A DNA stretch of 64,000 nt, from contig CP092880.1 in NCBI GenBank assembly GCA_030710605.1, positions 12,379,639-12,443,638 of the forward strand, written 5' to 3'. This document shows positions 42,332 through 53,585 of the stretch, one piece after another. Numbering within the stretch: position 1 is the first letter of the stretch; the number at the start of each line of letters is the position of its first letter. Source of the stretch: Cordylochernes scorpioides (Eukaryota > Arthropoda > Arachnida > Pseudoscorpiones > Chernetidae). The notes beneath the pieces are model-generated. The model searched no databases. It had not been told where the DNA came from and worked only from the letters and a program-made list of their open reading frames with translations. Position numbers and translations under genes: made by a program.

Positions 42332-42839
42332 TCTATATATATAAAAATGAATGTTTGTATGTTTGTCTGTTGGTCTGTTGGTTTGTATGCACAGTATACA
42401 AATTCGCAGTAGTTCACTTATTCAAACCAAAATTTCCATACATAGGTAAAAAATAACGGGGATGACGATAGACTATTTTAAAAAATATATAAATTAATTA
42501 TTAAAACTATATATTCAAATTATTCTACTTAGCTCACGAGCAGCGCTCTCTAGAACACGGGCGATCTGACGGCGGCTCGCGCCCGTTGGCTGCCGGCGAG
42601 CACGTGACTTCCCTGCCCCCTGCCCCCTCGAGAAAATGTAATCGTCCGGCTGCCGGCCGGTTGGACAGTCCAAGTTCCCACCGACCAATCAGAGGGATCA
42701 AGAGGTCCTGGCGCGCGGGGGCAGAGTTGGTGACACAGAAAAAAGCCTCGCGGGTGACCTCCGGGAACTACGTCCATCTTCCATATGTAATATACATTTA
42801 ATCGTGTAAACCCGGGCGTTGCCCGGGTCATTCGTCTAG
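42332..42839 (+). mobile_element. Non-autonomous Helitron, complete
   Basis: TCTATATATATAAAAATGAA after A; 3' hairpin CCCGGGCGTTGCCCGGG, then TCATTCGTCTAG before T. The 5' part 'GTTTGTATGCACAGTATAC' is shared in reverse with 50817-51175. The inside has a GC-rich segment (42540-42780) with CACGTGAC; frames there are open on both strands but not recognisable. Confidence 0.88.
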
Positions 42840-42859
42840 TCTGTTATATATACGTGTGT

Positions 42860-43190
42860 AAGAAATGGAAACATTGACGCACGAATGTTTCTTTTTAAAT
42901 ATAAAACAAACTTCTACTCTCCTTACTGCAATGAAAAAATATTGGGAGGGCTTGGCTCAACAAGGGTGAACCCTCCCAGCGGTTTCGCCAATTTAATCCA
43001 CCAGACCGCTTTTTAGAGCTCTAATACTGTATTGGACGGTTCTACTTATATATGCTACAATGAAGGGTGGAATCTCAGAAATGGTATTTAAGAAAACTAT
43101 GGATATAAGCAGAATTACATATAAATATTTGCATCTGTCAATGCTCTTCAGTAAACAATAAGGACAAGACCAGTTAGGCATACTTAATTA
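42860..43190 (-). mobile_element. Hh3 element, ribozyme core mutated
   Basis: Family landmarks are complete; strands 2 and 3 are intact, but strand 1 reads TTGTTGA in place of CTGATGA and stem I has a mismatch. Confidence 0.78.
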
Positions 43191-43297
43191 GGCATGTGCG
43201 TGTATGTGTGTGCATATAGAAACAGAAATGCCTGATCTACGAACAGATTTATCACGACAGCGAAAAAGTTTTGTTTTAAATATCCTTTTATGTAATT

Positions 43298-43321
43298 CCC
43301 CCCCCCCCCCCCCCCCCCCCC
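43298..43321 (+). repeat. Poly-C tract (24)
   Basis: Uninterrupted run of C. Confidence 0.95.
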
Positions 43322-43324
43322 TAA

Positions 43325-44125
43325 TCCTTCTCGACTTCAGATTCCCTGAAGAATATTTTAACCATGTAATATGTAGAATTAATTATGAATAGTTTGAATC
43401 ATTATCGAGTGTGTATCATATGCCTATTTTTAGATTGGCATAAAGCCAACCTTTCAAAGTAAATCATAGTATATTTTCATGAAATATAAAACATTGAATT
43501 AATACTTTGCTGTACGCTGGTATAAAGATTGATGTTCTGCAAATCGAATTATTAATTATAAATATATAAATACGTTTTAAGATTGATCAATATATTTGTA
43601 TTTTTTATTATAAAAATTTTAGAATAATTTCCATGCAATATATCTCAAAATATACAGTAAATAAAACATTAAATCATGAATGTTTATTTTATACATAAAA
43701 CGAACTTCTACTGTCCTTACTGTGATGAAAAAGGATATTTTGAGATATCTCAAAATACGCAAGTTTCATGTTTATGAATTAAGGTGTTTTTCGTAAATAA
43801 TAAATAAATTCCCTTTTTAATATTAAAAATAAATTTTCAACTACACGTTGACAAAGGCAAAAACTCTAATAAAATATATATTTTTATAAATTTATAGTTA
43901 TTTAAATAATTTTATCAACATATTATACCACGAAAAAATGCCAACATTTCAATTTATTCTTTCTTGTAAAAAATCAAGTCATAAAGCGTATTAAATATGG
44001 TCATATATTTGTCTTATTCTTTATTCTATCTGTGAAAACTTTAAGTATTCTCCGAAAGAGCTTAAAATAAAGCAAACTTTAGTGTCTTCATAAAACTATG
44101 TTTTATTTGTGTTTCGATTTGGTAG
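43325..44125. other. AT-rich sequence with a small Hh3 fragment
   Basis: 43675-43740 holds the Hh3 block 'CTTCTACTGTCCTTACTG' without the ribozyme; otherwise nothing recognised. Confidence 0.45.
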
Positions 44126-44127
44126 AT

Positions 44128-44315
44128 CAATTAATCCACCAGACCGCTCCTCAGAGCTCTAATACTGTATTGGACGATTCTGCTTATATACGCAGCACTG
44201 AAGGGTGGAATCTCAGAAATGGTTCTCAAGAAAACTATGGACATAAGCTTATAGGACAGTAGAATTACATTCAAATATTTGCTTCGAGCAATGCTCTTCC
44301 GCAAACAAAAGACAT
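44128..44315 (-). mobile_element. Hh3 fragment, ribozyme-distal half
   Basis: Begins at 'TTAATCCACCAGACCGC' (strand 3) and runs to 'GCAATGCTCTTCCGCAAAC'; strands 1 and 2 are absent. Confidence 0.75.
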
Positions 44316-44319
44316 CCAT

Positions 44320-44955
44320 TGATGAAATATCATCTAAAAATATTTAATGAGTTTGTTCTTTTATGAGGATGATCTTTAATAAAGAATTGTCCTAGTTCAG
44401 GTTAAGGTTAGATTTTTTTAAATTTAGAAAATTGGTCGCCTTAGAAGGTTTATCTCATCAGATAGTCGTACATGAGAGGTTTCGATGTCTATGTATATAA
44501 TTTATTACTGATATGTAAAAATGTTATATTCATTCATATGTGTGGATAATGTTGCAATTGGAATGTATGGATATAGCTACAAGATTGTCCCAAAAAAGTT
44601 CGTAAACACTTGCAAAAAATTGAAATACCAATATTATTCGCCATTATGTATAATGTCTTTGTATTTATGTATAAAGTAATTGTATTATGTATTCGCCGTA
44701 ATAATATTATTCACTAAGTAATACGAAAAAACGAACCTTTGGAACAACCTTACAGAAGAAATCTAAGTTATTACTAAATGAAGAACCTAAGATATATTGA
44801 CATGCCATCTATGCATAGAAGTTGAGGCTGATTAGTCCGATTTTGGCTATTTTTTTTTAAATAAATAAAACAACTCTTTCTACTGTATTTACAACGATAG
44901 AGAACTATGTATATTGGTTTGTTGATTCGCTTTGTTCAACAATGCCAAATATATA
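44320..44955. other. Unassigned sequence
   Basis: No feature recognised. Confidence 0.4.
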
Positions 44956-44959
44956 ACAC

Positions 44960-45075
44960 CAGAATAGTCCAATGATATATGAGAGGTTGAATAAACTGGC
45001 GAACCTGCTGGGAAAGTGAACCTCTGATGATTCAGGCTTCTTTAAAGACAGAAGGAGAAATTTATTTATTCAAAA
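44960..45075 (+). mobile_element. Hh3 element, highly diverged copy
   Basis: From 44981 to 45040 it aligns base for base with the standard block. Stem I is AGGTT/AACCT (two compensatory pairs). Stem II's outer pair changed from T-A to C-G, and two pairs of the extra helix changed from G-C to A-T. CTGATGA and CGAA are kept, but stem III and the cleavage site are lost. Confidence 0.6.
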
Positions 45076-45129
45076 ATGTGAAAGAACGAGTTAAATAGTT
45101 CACATCTGATACAAATGAGGATTTAAAAG

Positions 45130-45420
45130 TTTGAACAAAAGTTTATTACAAGTAGCTTTAAGGTTTCAAACTTGGCTAAACTATCTGAGGTCGTTGTTGA
45201 GCAGGTCCGTTGAAAGACAAGCTGGCGACATGTCCAACCGTGGCTGTGACACAGGGCGAGTGTCAAGACGACGGCCCGGGGAGCGGAAAAACTGCGCGGT
45301 TTCTAATTACGTCTCCCTTTCCGGACGATTTGAACGTGAAATTGGCGTCAGCTGGGCCGGACAGCGCAAGATTGTGTTCCTCGGCCTAATTAGCTGGTGT
45401 CAACCCTGCCGCCACCTTGG
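45130..45420 (+). other. GC-rich block with a 111-codon open frame, unrecognised
   Basis: Open from 45131 to 45466, basic in the middle (GRVSRRRPGERK). The composition stands out from the neighbourhood. It could be a captured exon or part of an LTR. No domain recognised and no donor or acceptor pair that convinces. Confidence 0.3.
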
Positions 45421-45770
45421 ACTTCTTCTTGTTGGATTGGTGTTCCTACACCCTGCCTTAGTGTAACACTTTCTTAACTCTTTCTTGTTGGATTGGTGTT
45501 CCTACACCCTGCCTTAGTGTAACACTTTCTTAACTCTTTCTTGTTGGATTGGTGTTCCTACACTCTGTTTTACTGTAACACCTTCTTAACTATTTCTTGT
45601 TGGATTGGTGTTCCTACACTCTAGATTTCTCTAACACGTTCTTATGTTGGATATGTGCTCCAACACTCTAGCTCCCTCTTACGCGTTTTTATTATATGTT
45701 GGATTGGAGCTCCTCCTCTCTATAGAGCTCCCTCTAACACGTTCTTAACTCTTTTTCTGAGAATGATATT
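45420..45770 (+). repeat. Minisatellite, about 55-60-bp unit, five to six copies
   Basis: 'TTGTTGGATTGGTGTTCCTA', then a CACCCTG variant and 'AACACTTTCTTAACTC'; decays to the right. Confidence 0.85.
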
Positions 45771-45774
45771 ATTT

Positions 45775-46460
45775 TCGCTGTATTCACTATATTCACTTTC
45801 TACCAAAATTCTCGAAAACTTATTTCTGTTGAATTGGTATTACAATTGTTGCTCCCCAAAATTCTATATTCTTCCAACTTTGCCCTTGAATATCTCGATT
45901 TTCTTATTGTTTTTATTTCTATTTCAACTCTATCCCGCTCAGTCATTTCCTTTATGGCTGTAGTCATGGAGATGTGTATATTATTTATCTTGTTTGCGCC
46001 CATAATCAATATATTGGTGCTTTGTAACCAGTAGAGTTTCTGTTCTTGTTTAATGAACCTATACTTTCGTTATTTCATTGTATATTTCTTACCTTCTTCC
46101 TTCTTTTTATTCTAATTACATTCATAGTGTTGATTTCATTTATTATTTTTTCATCATTTACGTCCTAAAATCCTTTTTCTTTTCCGTGTTTATTGTTTTC
46201 TTATTATTGATCCTTTATTTTCTTAAGGCATTTCTATCTTTGTATGATTTAATTTCATGTGTGTGGTGATAATTTATTTTCAATATTCTTCTAACTTAGT
46301 ACATAAGGTATCTCTCTTTCTCAATTGGAATCTATAGGAAACTTTATGAATTTTGGAGTAAAAATACGACCGTAGATAGCAAGGCACATATATATTCTAT
46401 TTTCATATCCTTACATAAGCTTCTCTTCTGTTTTATCAATCTGCTTTGTAATAATATTGT
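45775..46460. other. Unassigned T-rich sequence
   Basis: Several T-rich frames look membrane-like on translation but are compositional artefacts. Confidence 0.4.
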
Positions 46461-46463
46461 GTA

Positions 46464-46635
46464 GATATACGTTGGTGGACGAGTGGGTAACATCCTCGAT
46501 TCCCGACAGTCATGAACCGGGATGGAATCCCGCGTTAACATGTTTGTTTAATATGTGAATAACCTTCACATATTATTCATTGTTTCAATCATCATAAACT
46601 AGGTTTCTCTTGTTGAGCGGTATCTAATAAAGTGA
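46464..46635 (+). mobile_element. tRNA-derived SINE S2
   Basis: Begins GTTGGTGGACGAGTGGGTAA and ends 'CTAATAAAGTGAATTTGG'; AGATATA may be a short target duplication. Confidence 0.72.
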
Positions 46636-46924
46636 ATTTGGAACTGAAGATATATGTTTCTCTAATTGATTCTTAATCTCATTATTTCATACACAGGCTT
46701 CTTTGTTGAATTCGGTCTATTACCATCTCTTTCCACGATACATCTTATTAGAGAAATTTCCTTTTTTAAGAAAACAACTCTAAAAGGCTTTCTGATCAAC
46801 TTCTTATAGTTTTTCTTTTATATAATCCAACCTCCTCATACAGTTTTCTTTATTTTATCTTCCTCTTATTTTTATTTTTCCTTCTAAGTATATATTCTGG
46901 TTTATATATATCGATATTTAATTG
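46636..46924. other. Unassigned sequence
   Basis: No feature recognised. Confidence 0.4.
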
Positions 46925-47160
46925 AAAAGACATATATTGGATCAAAATATCATTTATTTTACCAATATTTAAATTGGCTGAACGCCAACCTTTTTCAAGG
47001 TATTATAACATATTAATTTTTGTCAACAACAAACTTAGCGTCACAAAATTTAAGATGTTATATTACCTTGAAAAAGGTTGGCGTTCAGCCAACTGAAATA
47101 TTGGTAAAACAATTTATATTTTGATACAATATATACCTTTTTAATTAAAGATTTATTTAT
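46925..47160. mobile_element. Fb4 foldback element
   Basis: Left arm 'CATATATTGGATCAAAATA' with 'CCAACCTTTTTCAAGG'; right arm 'CCTTGAAAAAGGTTGGCG' with 'CTGAAATATTGGTAAAAC'. Confidence 0.72.
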
Positions 47161-47194
47161 GGATTGATCTATTTTCACAAAAATATATCGATTG

Positions 47195-47370
47195 CAGTTA
47201 AACCTCTCTATAGCGCCCCCTCTAAATAGTGTATTCCTCTCTATAGCGCCTATTTTAAATACGCAGTACGATGCAATTAACATTAAAAGTGACCTGTCTA
47301 TAGCACCCCCTCTCTATAGCACCCTATTTTGGTGAGTCCCAAAAGGGAGCGCTATAGACAGATTTAACTG
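47195..47370. mobile_element. Short DNA-transposon-like MITE
   Basis: Terminal inverted repeats CAGTTAAACCTCTCTATAGC and (right end) GCTATAGACAGATTTAACTG. The type CAGTTAAACCTC recalls pogo/Tigger MITEs. A TA follows the right end; the left flank is TG. Confidence 0.55.
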
Positions 47371-47399
47371 TATGTGAAAATATAATAGAAAAAATAATA

Positions 47400-47515
47400 T
47401 TAAAAGGTCAAAGTTGATATCAAAAACAAAGTAGGCATATCCTGACCAATAACATAGCTTTGCCATCTAAATAACGCTCATGTTAGTAGTGAGGATATAC
47501 CTACTTTGTTTCCAA
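47400..47515. mobile_element. Hh1-end palindrome
   Basis: 'AAAGTAGGCATATCCTGACC' is mirrored by 'GAGGATATACCTACTTTG'; 'TTTGCCATCTAAATAACG' between them. No ribozyme. Confidence 0.55.
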
Positions 47516-47574
47516 TATATATATATATATTATATTAAAAAAAAAAGAGTAGATATTTCCTGCTTGAATTTAGA

Positions 47575-47865
47575 ATCATGTTGAGGATTATACTATGGTG
47601 GTGCAGTCTGGCATGAATCTTCTTGAAAGTAAAATAATAAAAATAGTATAGATTAAAAATTGCTTTAATTGTGCTAAAGGGAATATATAAAAACATAATT
47701 TGGTAAAAAGTAATGCCTGTCTTAAGGCGAGTAGAATAAGAAAACAAAAGAATATTTACATAATGTACAAAAGTTTTGGGTCGGCCCACGGGGAAGAACA
47801 ACAATGATTATTTATAGAGAAGGCGTGACCTCTGGCGGTCGATTTAACAGTATTTAAATCTATGA
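47575..47865 (-). repeat. Dispersed repeat shared with 51597-51810
   Basis: Shared blocks: 'AATTTGGTAAAAAGTAATGC' (51597 copy: AATTTGATAAAGTACTGC), 'TTAAGGCGAGTAGAATAA', 'GGTCGGCCCACGGGGAA', and 'ACCTCTGGCGGTCGAT'. Likely an LTR or 3' end of an unidentified element. Confidence 0.55.
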
Positions 47866-48370
47866 AATTATAATTTTAAATAAAATATTTTAATATAACA
47901 TTTTAAATAATATCTTAATATAACATTTTAAATAATACTTTTATATAACATATATATATATATATGTAGTAATTTAGTTTATGCTGTTGGATGAATGCAG
48001 TGTGGCATGTTGGTTAGAAGCAGTCGTGGTGGTTGAGTGATGGGTGGTAAGGACACACAGGAGACAGTATCCAGAGGCAAAACCCCGTGAGGAAATTGAT
48101 CGGGGAGGAAAGATTGAAGGTTCCAGAACAACCCCTAGAACAACTGGCGTCGAGACCACCTCGGTGAGAACTGAACTTTGATCATCCCGTCTAGCCGCTT
48201 TTAAGCCGCTTTAAGTAAGATAAGTCCCCTAGGGGAGAAAGAAGTCGTGATACTTGTTTACCAAGGGGGTTGTTTGTTAGCCTGGCTATCTTCCCTTGTA
48301 CTCCCACACAGGCCATTTTATTTTACGTATTTCCAAATATTATTATATATATACATATATATATAGATAT
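47866..48370. other. Unassigned sequence
   Basis: AT repeat followed by a GC-richer patch (47980-48300) with no known homology. Confidence 0.35.
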
Positions 48371-48655
48371 ACATATAAAATGAAAGGATTTAAAAGCACG
48401 AATGTTTCTTTTATACATAATACAAACTTCTTTTGCCCTTACTGCGATGAAAAAATATATTGGGAGGGCTTGGCTCATCAGTGGTGAACCCTCCCAGCGG
48501 TTTCGCCAATTTAATCCACCAGACCGCTTCTCAGAGCTCTAATACTGTATTGGACGATTCTGCTTATATACGCAGCACTGAAGGATGAAATCTCAGAAGT
48601 GGTTTTCAAGAAAACTATGGACATAAGCTTATAGGAATTCGTGCTTTTAAATCCT
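48371..48655 (-). mobile_element. Hh3 element with intact ribozyme-like block
   Basis: Standard landmarks. The right end joins an inverted second copy at 'GGAATTCGTGCTTTTAAATC'. Confidence 0.8.
48462..48528 (-). ncRNA. Permuted hammerhead-like motif, intact
   Basis: All three strands, core bases, GUC site and the GGGAGGG/CCCTCCC helix are present with perfect pairing; same 67-nt length as at 37069. Confidence 0.65.
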
Positions 48656-48985
48656 TTCATTTTATATGTATAGATGGCGCGTTATTGCTTTGTGTTAATT
48701 TATGCCTAACTGGCCTTGTCTTTATTATTTGCGGAAGAGTATTGCTCGATGCAAATATTTAAATGTAATTCTACTGTCCTATAAGCTTATGTCCATAGTT
48801 TTCTTGAAAACCATTTCTGAGATTCCATCCTTCAGTGCTGCGCATATAAGCAGAATATATTTTTCCATCGCAGTAAGGGCAGTAGAAGTTTGTATTATGT
48901 ATAAAAGAAACATTCGCGCTTTTATATCCTTTCATTTTATATGTATAGATGGCGCGTTATTGCTTTGTGTTAATATATATATACA
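48656..48985 (+). mobile_element. Hh3 element lacking the ribozyme block
   Basis: Runs from the 'GATGGCGCGTTATTGC' end through all landmarks, but the sequence jumps from 'ATAAGCAGAA' to 'TATATTTTTCCATCGCAG', removing about 120 bp that include the whole 67-nt block. It forms an inverted pair with 48371-48655. The second 'GATGGCGCGTTATTGC' at its right end shows a head-to-tail unit joint. Confidence 0.75.
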
Positions 48986-48987
48986 TA

Positions 48988-49252
48988 TGTGGCGACTACA
49001 CTTTGCTTCAGCGAGCCGAACTAAGACGGCATCGGTGGGCGTCAACACTTCACTACGCATGCGCGTGGGACGTCATCAGAGACGCTGGCGACTTAGCGGT
49101 AAACAACAAGGCTAGTGCAGCGGCCGTTATCTCAACCGTTGCTTCTTTTCTCTTTATAATTTCTTGCTTTAAATAAATTAATTTTAATTATAATTTTATC
49201 AGCAGCCTTTCCACAAGCCACACCAACACAGCACATCAACAACCATCCTACA
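48988..49252 (+). mobile_element. Solo LTR
   Basis: Starts TGTGGCGACTACAC, ends AACCATCCTACA (TG...CA), and is flanked by the 4-bp duplication CATA (48984-48987; 49253-49256). It has a GC-rich first half and AATAAA near 49172. A 4-bp duplication suits Gypsy-type elements. It lies at the end of an Hh3 copy. Confidence 0.65.
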
Positions 49253-49342
49253 CATATAAAATATAAAGTTGCGGAAGGATTATATTCAAGTACCTATAGA
49301 AACATCTCTCCCTTTAATTATACATCATAACGATGTATTATA

Positions 49343-50647
49343 CAAGGTATGTCCCATAAGTTCCCGGACTGGGCCCATAAAAAAATAAATAAATGAAAAA
49401 TGTAAATAAATTTGACAGTTTATTATAGATAAAATATCTGGCAACACGATGGTACCAATATCGAGGCGGTACGTGCGCGTGCGCCAAAGTTATTCTAATT
49501 TATTTAAAGGTTACACCTTGCGCTGCGGCGATTTTACGATGGAACAAAAATTGAAGCAGAGGATTTGCATAGAAATTTGTGTGAAACTTCAAATATCAGC
49601 AACCGAAACTTTTAAAATGCCTAATAAAGCATTCCCCAATGACCCCCCAAAAAGAACAACTGTTTTTTAATGACATTCTAGATTTAAAGCTGGCAGAATT
49701 TCTATTGAAGATGATCCTCGGCAAGAACGCCCAAAATGTGCTAAAAATCACCGATTTGATAAAAGAAAATCCTCGAACCGCTTTGCTGGAGCTAGAGCAA
49801 GACACAGGCATCTCTAAAACAACGATTGGAAGGATCGTAACCAAAGATTTGAAGCTCAAAAAGACTCCTGCAAAATTCATCCCAAGATTCCCCACTAATG
49901 AGCAAAAACTGTGTCGGCTTGCAACCTGTGAGAACATGTTGGAAATGACAAGAACGGATCCGGAATGGAAAGACAAGATAATCACAGGCGACGAGACATG
50001 GGTCTATGACTATGACCCTGAAACCAAGCGTCAATATGCCGAGTGGAGAGGTCAGGGTGAGCCTAGACCAAAAAAATCCAGGATATTGAAATCCAGAAAC
50101 AAGGTGTTGCTGGTCGCTTTTTTGGATAACAAGGGCATTATTCATCACGAGTATCTTCCTGCAGGCCAAACGGTTATTAAGGAAATGTATTTGGACATTC
50201 TTCGCCATCTAAGGGAAGCGATTCGAAAAAAAATGCCAGAAAAATGGCCTAATGGTGACTGGATCCTACACCATAACAATGCCCGCCCTCACACAGCGCA
50301 CTTGGTGACGAGTTTTTTTGGCTAAAAACGGGACAGAAATCCTACCTCAACCACCCTATTCCCCAGACATCGCACCAAATGACTTTTTCCTGTTCCCCAA
50401 ACTTAAAGCAGTTCTAAAAGGAAGACATTTTGACACCAGGGATGACATAATAGAAAAATCGCTGTTGGCATTGAAGAGCATTCCAAAAGAGCTCTATAAA
50501 AACTGTTTCGACAATTTGGGGAAACGATGGCGCTGGTGCGTTGAAGCAAGGGGGGATTACTTTAAAAAGTTTTAATAATTTTTTTAAAAAATATCTTATC
50601 TTTTTTTTTTTATGGACCCAGTCCGGGAACTTATGGGACACACCTTG
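49343..50647 (+). mobile_element. mariner-type transposon, complete ends
   Basis: TA duplication at 49341-49342 and 50648-50649. Terminal inverted repeats of about 40 bp: 'CAAGGTATGTCCCATAAGTT' and its complement, 'CCCGGACTGGG' further in; 1305 bp in all. Confidence 0.93.
49539..50575 (+). pseudogene. mariner transposase, inactivated
   Basis: The N-terminal helix-turn-helix part starts MEQKLKQRICIEICVKLQ. Small frameshifts near 49640-49725 and a further one in a T run near 50312 break the frame. The DDD motif: first Asp present in GDETWVYDYDP; second position reads HHNNARPH, so Asp is replaced by Asn; third Asp present in YSPDIAPNDFF. Length and order match a cut-and-paste transposase of about 345 residues that would bind the terminal repeats. 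It is dead both by frameshift and by the lost catalytic Asp. Confidence 0.92.
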
Positions 50648-50816
50648 TATTTAGTACCCTAGTAAAAACCTTTACTGGTGATGATAAAGAAATTTACATA
50701 CCAGGGTGTTAAACATAAGGCAATCGTTCTGTTTCATAATTATAGGGAGATATATCTCTCTGGGTTTAAAACAACGTTATATATATTATATTAAAAATGT
50801 TCTGTTTTATTGAATA

Positions 50817-51175
50817 CTAGACGGGTGACCCGGGCTTCGCCCCGGGATTGACCCGTGTGCATATCTACCCGAGTGATATATATTTAGATAATATTTTTTT
50901 AAATAATTGTTTGTTATTAGCATTATCTATTTGTTTGCATCAGCATAATTTAATCTAATCTTTGATAGAGGGCGCTGTTCGTGAGCTAAATAGAATATTT
51001 TGAATATATAGTTTTAAAAATTGATTTATATATTTTTTAAAATAGCCTATCGTCCTTCCCGTATTTTTTTACCTATGTATGGAAATTTTGGTTTGAATTA
51101 GTGAACTACTGCGAATTTGTATACCGGACATACAAACAAACAAACAAAAATACAAACATTGATTTATATATATAT
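50817..51175 (-). mobile_element. Non-autonomous Helitron
   Basis: 3' end on the minus strand: hairpin CCCGGGGCGAAGCCCGGG, then TCACCCGTCTAG ending at 50817. The 5' part 'CAATGTTTGTATTTTTGTTT' reaches AT repeats near 51175. Same family as 42332-42839. Confidence 0.8.
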
Positions 51176-51596
51176 ATTATATAATCTAAAATACAAATAT
51201 TTTATTTTTTTTAAAAACATATATTTTATTTTTTCATTCATTGACTGTTCTGCATTTTTGACTATATATGCAAAAAATATCACTTTTTAATTATTGTTGT
51301 TGTAAATATGTATATTTAACCCTACCTATATTTTATCCACGATTATAGAATTCATTATATAAATTCTATATTCCTGTGATATAAATAATTTTATGTATAT
51401 TTTACTTCAAGAGATTCAAAATAAAAATCTGCTTGAAAGGTAAATAATTATTTTTATTTTTTCCACGACTGCACCTCTTTTCAACAATCAAACGCACAAA
51501 AAATTTCTAATCTATAATATATATATAGATTATTTATAGAATTATTGATCCTTTGCTTGATACATGGAAATGTTTTTTTTTTTTTGATATAATAAT
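51176..51596. other. Unassigned AT-rich sequence
   Basis: No feature recognised. Confidence 0.4.
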
Positions 51597-51810
51597 AATT
51601 AAAATAGTTTAGATCAGAATTAGCTTTAATTGAGCTTATGGAATATATATAGAACAGAATTTGATAAAGTACTGCCTGACTTAAGACGAGTAGAATAAAT
51701 AAAAAAGAAAGACTTATTTACATAATTACAAAAGGTTTGAGCCGGCCAACGGGAAACAACAACAATAGATTTATTTAGGGAAAGCCGCCACCTCTGGTGG
51801 TAGATATAAA
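51597..51810 (-). repeat. Dispersed repeat shared with 47575-47865
   Basis: See 47575-47865; here GAGCCGGCCAACGGG and 'CCACCTCTGGTGGTAG' are the matching blocks. Confidence 0.55.
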
Positions 51811-52332
51811 CAATAATATGTTCTAGGATCTATAATTTTAAAATAAAATATAATTTTTATATAACATATTTATCCTTCTTTTTTAAATATTCTCTCTGTT
51901 GATTTTATTTATAAGCTTTTGTATTTATAAGTGGCGCAAATTGTATATAGAATAAACATATATGATTTATGATTGGATACAGTGTTCAGTTGTCTCTCCG
52001 TATGTTTCAACCCTAGTTTTCTTTCTTATTTGCTTCCTTGCGTTTAGATATCGGATGGAGGAAATATATTGTTGCATCATGGTTAATGCGCCTAATTTAA
52101 AAATTATTTATAATATTATTTTTCATATATTTCAATTTTAAATTTTTTATTCATTTATTTTTATGAGGCAAATTATTTTTGTGTGAAATATTATGTACTA
52201 TAAAACGTTTGTATTTTGACACACTGACTACACCACCTGCTTTAAACTTTGATGTGATAAATGAAGAGATATTCTAGGTTCTACCTAAATATATAGTTGT
52301 CTTATTATTGACTGGTTTAACCTTGTAGGATG
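51811..52332. other. Unassigned sequence
   Basis: No feature recognised. Confidence 0.4.
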
Positions 52333-52430
52333 GTTGAGACACGTTCTGGAAAGATGCAAGACGCGTCTGAGGAGAGAATCAAGACTGAAGAACCTTCCAA
52401 ACCGCAACCTGATGCAACAATATAAGACAC
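52333..52430 (+). pseudogene. LTR-retrotransposon gag-like N-terminus, fragment
   Basis: Begins MVETRSGKMQDASEERIK and is about 75% identical by eye to 9580-9711. It stops after some 30 codons (PQPDATI then stop) and the similarity ends. Confidence 0.4.
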
Positions 52431-53585
52431 CAAGGTTTCAATAAAAAAGACTTTTGTGAGTTAAAAATTTCAACACCTCCTTGAAAGACCAAGAGAAATA
52501 ATATCATTGGGCAGTCTCTCATGGGAGGTATCATAGAAACAAAAAGTAAAAAGGAGCATTGACAACTTAACCTGTAGGTCCTTCCCATTCTCAAATGACT
52601 TCCGCTCGTTCTCGCTTCTATGGAGCACCCTAGAGGAACGTTCACAAAGAAGAGCCAAAGGAAACTCAACAAAAGTAATCAGTAACTATAAATAAGTCAT
52701 TTGGACATTTGAATATGTAAATAGATGCTAAATTGCCATCCGGTCCCATGGGCGGAGTCGGGATCACCCGAGCGTACCCTGGTAGATGGCTGGCTAGGTC
52801 AGGAAAAAAACGGTAGACATGTCCCCAAACTGTCTGAGCCTTTGGAATGTTTCGACATTGAAGAGTTTTTGTCATTGGGGTTACTAGTCTTTTATATATC
52901 GTTTAGAAATGGAAAGTGTCTGTACAGTATAACCTCCCATGAGTGACCCAACCACTAAGCAACCACCTCCCTGAACGACCTACTTTGTAAATTATTGTAA
53001 ATTAAGACTATATCTCTAACTCTATCTTCAATTAACGATTGCCTTCAAATAAGAAACCAGAGATATCCATATATTTATATACTATTGTATCTTATGATAG
53101 TTAGCTGTATAAATAAAGATAAATGGTTTATTTTGTGTATGCAGATGTGTGTATACTGAAATTAAGAAGAGTATTTTTGAAAATATTTTCATAATATATC
53201 GCGGTAATTTTTATCAAGATATAGAATCATTTGAGTTTTCTTTTTTTTTTTTAACTCGTATGGAGCAATAGGAGGATGAGTAAATAGCATCGTCTCCTTA
53301 CCATCTGCGTCATTATAACTGAATGTGTTTGTTCCCGTATAGGTTTCACAATACTTTACCTATCCAGCTGAATTTTGACGCGATATAGAACCCTCTCTCC
53401 TTATATGGAGCTATATTGACAATTTAAACAATTTATTGATTCTTCTAATCATACTGTTACATAAAGAAAGAATAAAGGAGTAAATAAAGAGTAGATAAAA
53501 TGTAGATGAAATATACAGTTATATGTATAAGCGAGAGAACTCTTCCTGTTTAGATAATCAAATAAAGTAAAGAACGAAGAAAGAT
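52431..53585. other. Unassigned sequence with a MITE-like end
   Basis: 52927-52985 starts CAGTATAACCTCCCATGAG, a pogo-like terminal sequence; its mate may be at 58530-58575 (complement of GGGAGGTTTTGCTG). The rest is unassigned; ORFs at 52379-52946 lack familiar motifs. Confidence 0.35.

Noticed and set aside
42586-42831. GC-rich overlapping frames as a captured gene in the Helitron
   Set aside because: Open on both strands with no recognisable domain; composition effect more likely.
45655-46269. Membrane-protein-like frames
   Set aside because: T-rich composition gives spurious hydrophobic translations; no start context or conserved motif.
49596-50208. Minus-strand frames of 129 and 138 codons
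   Set aside because: Antisense shadows of the mariner transposase.
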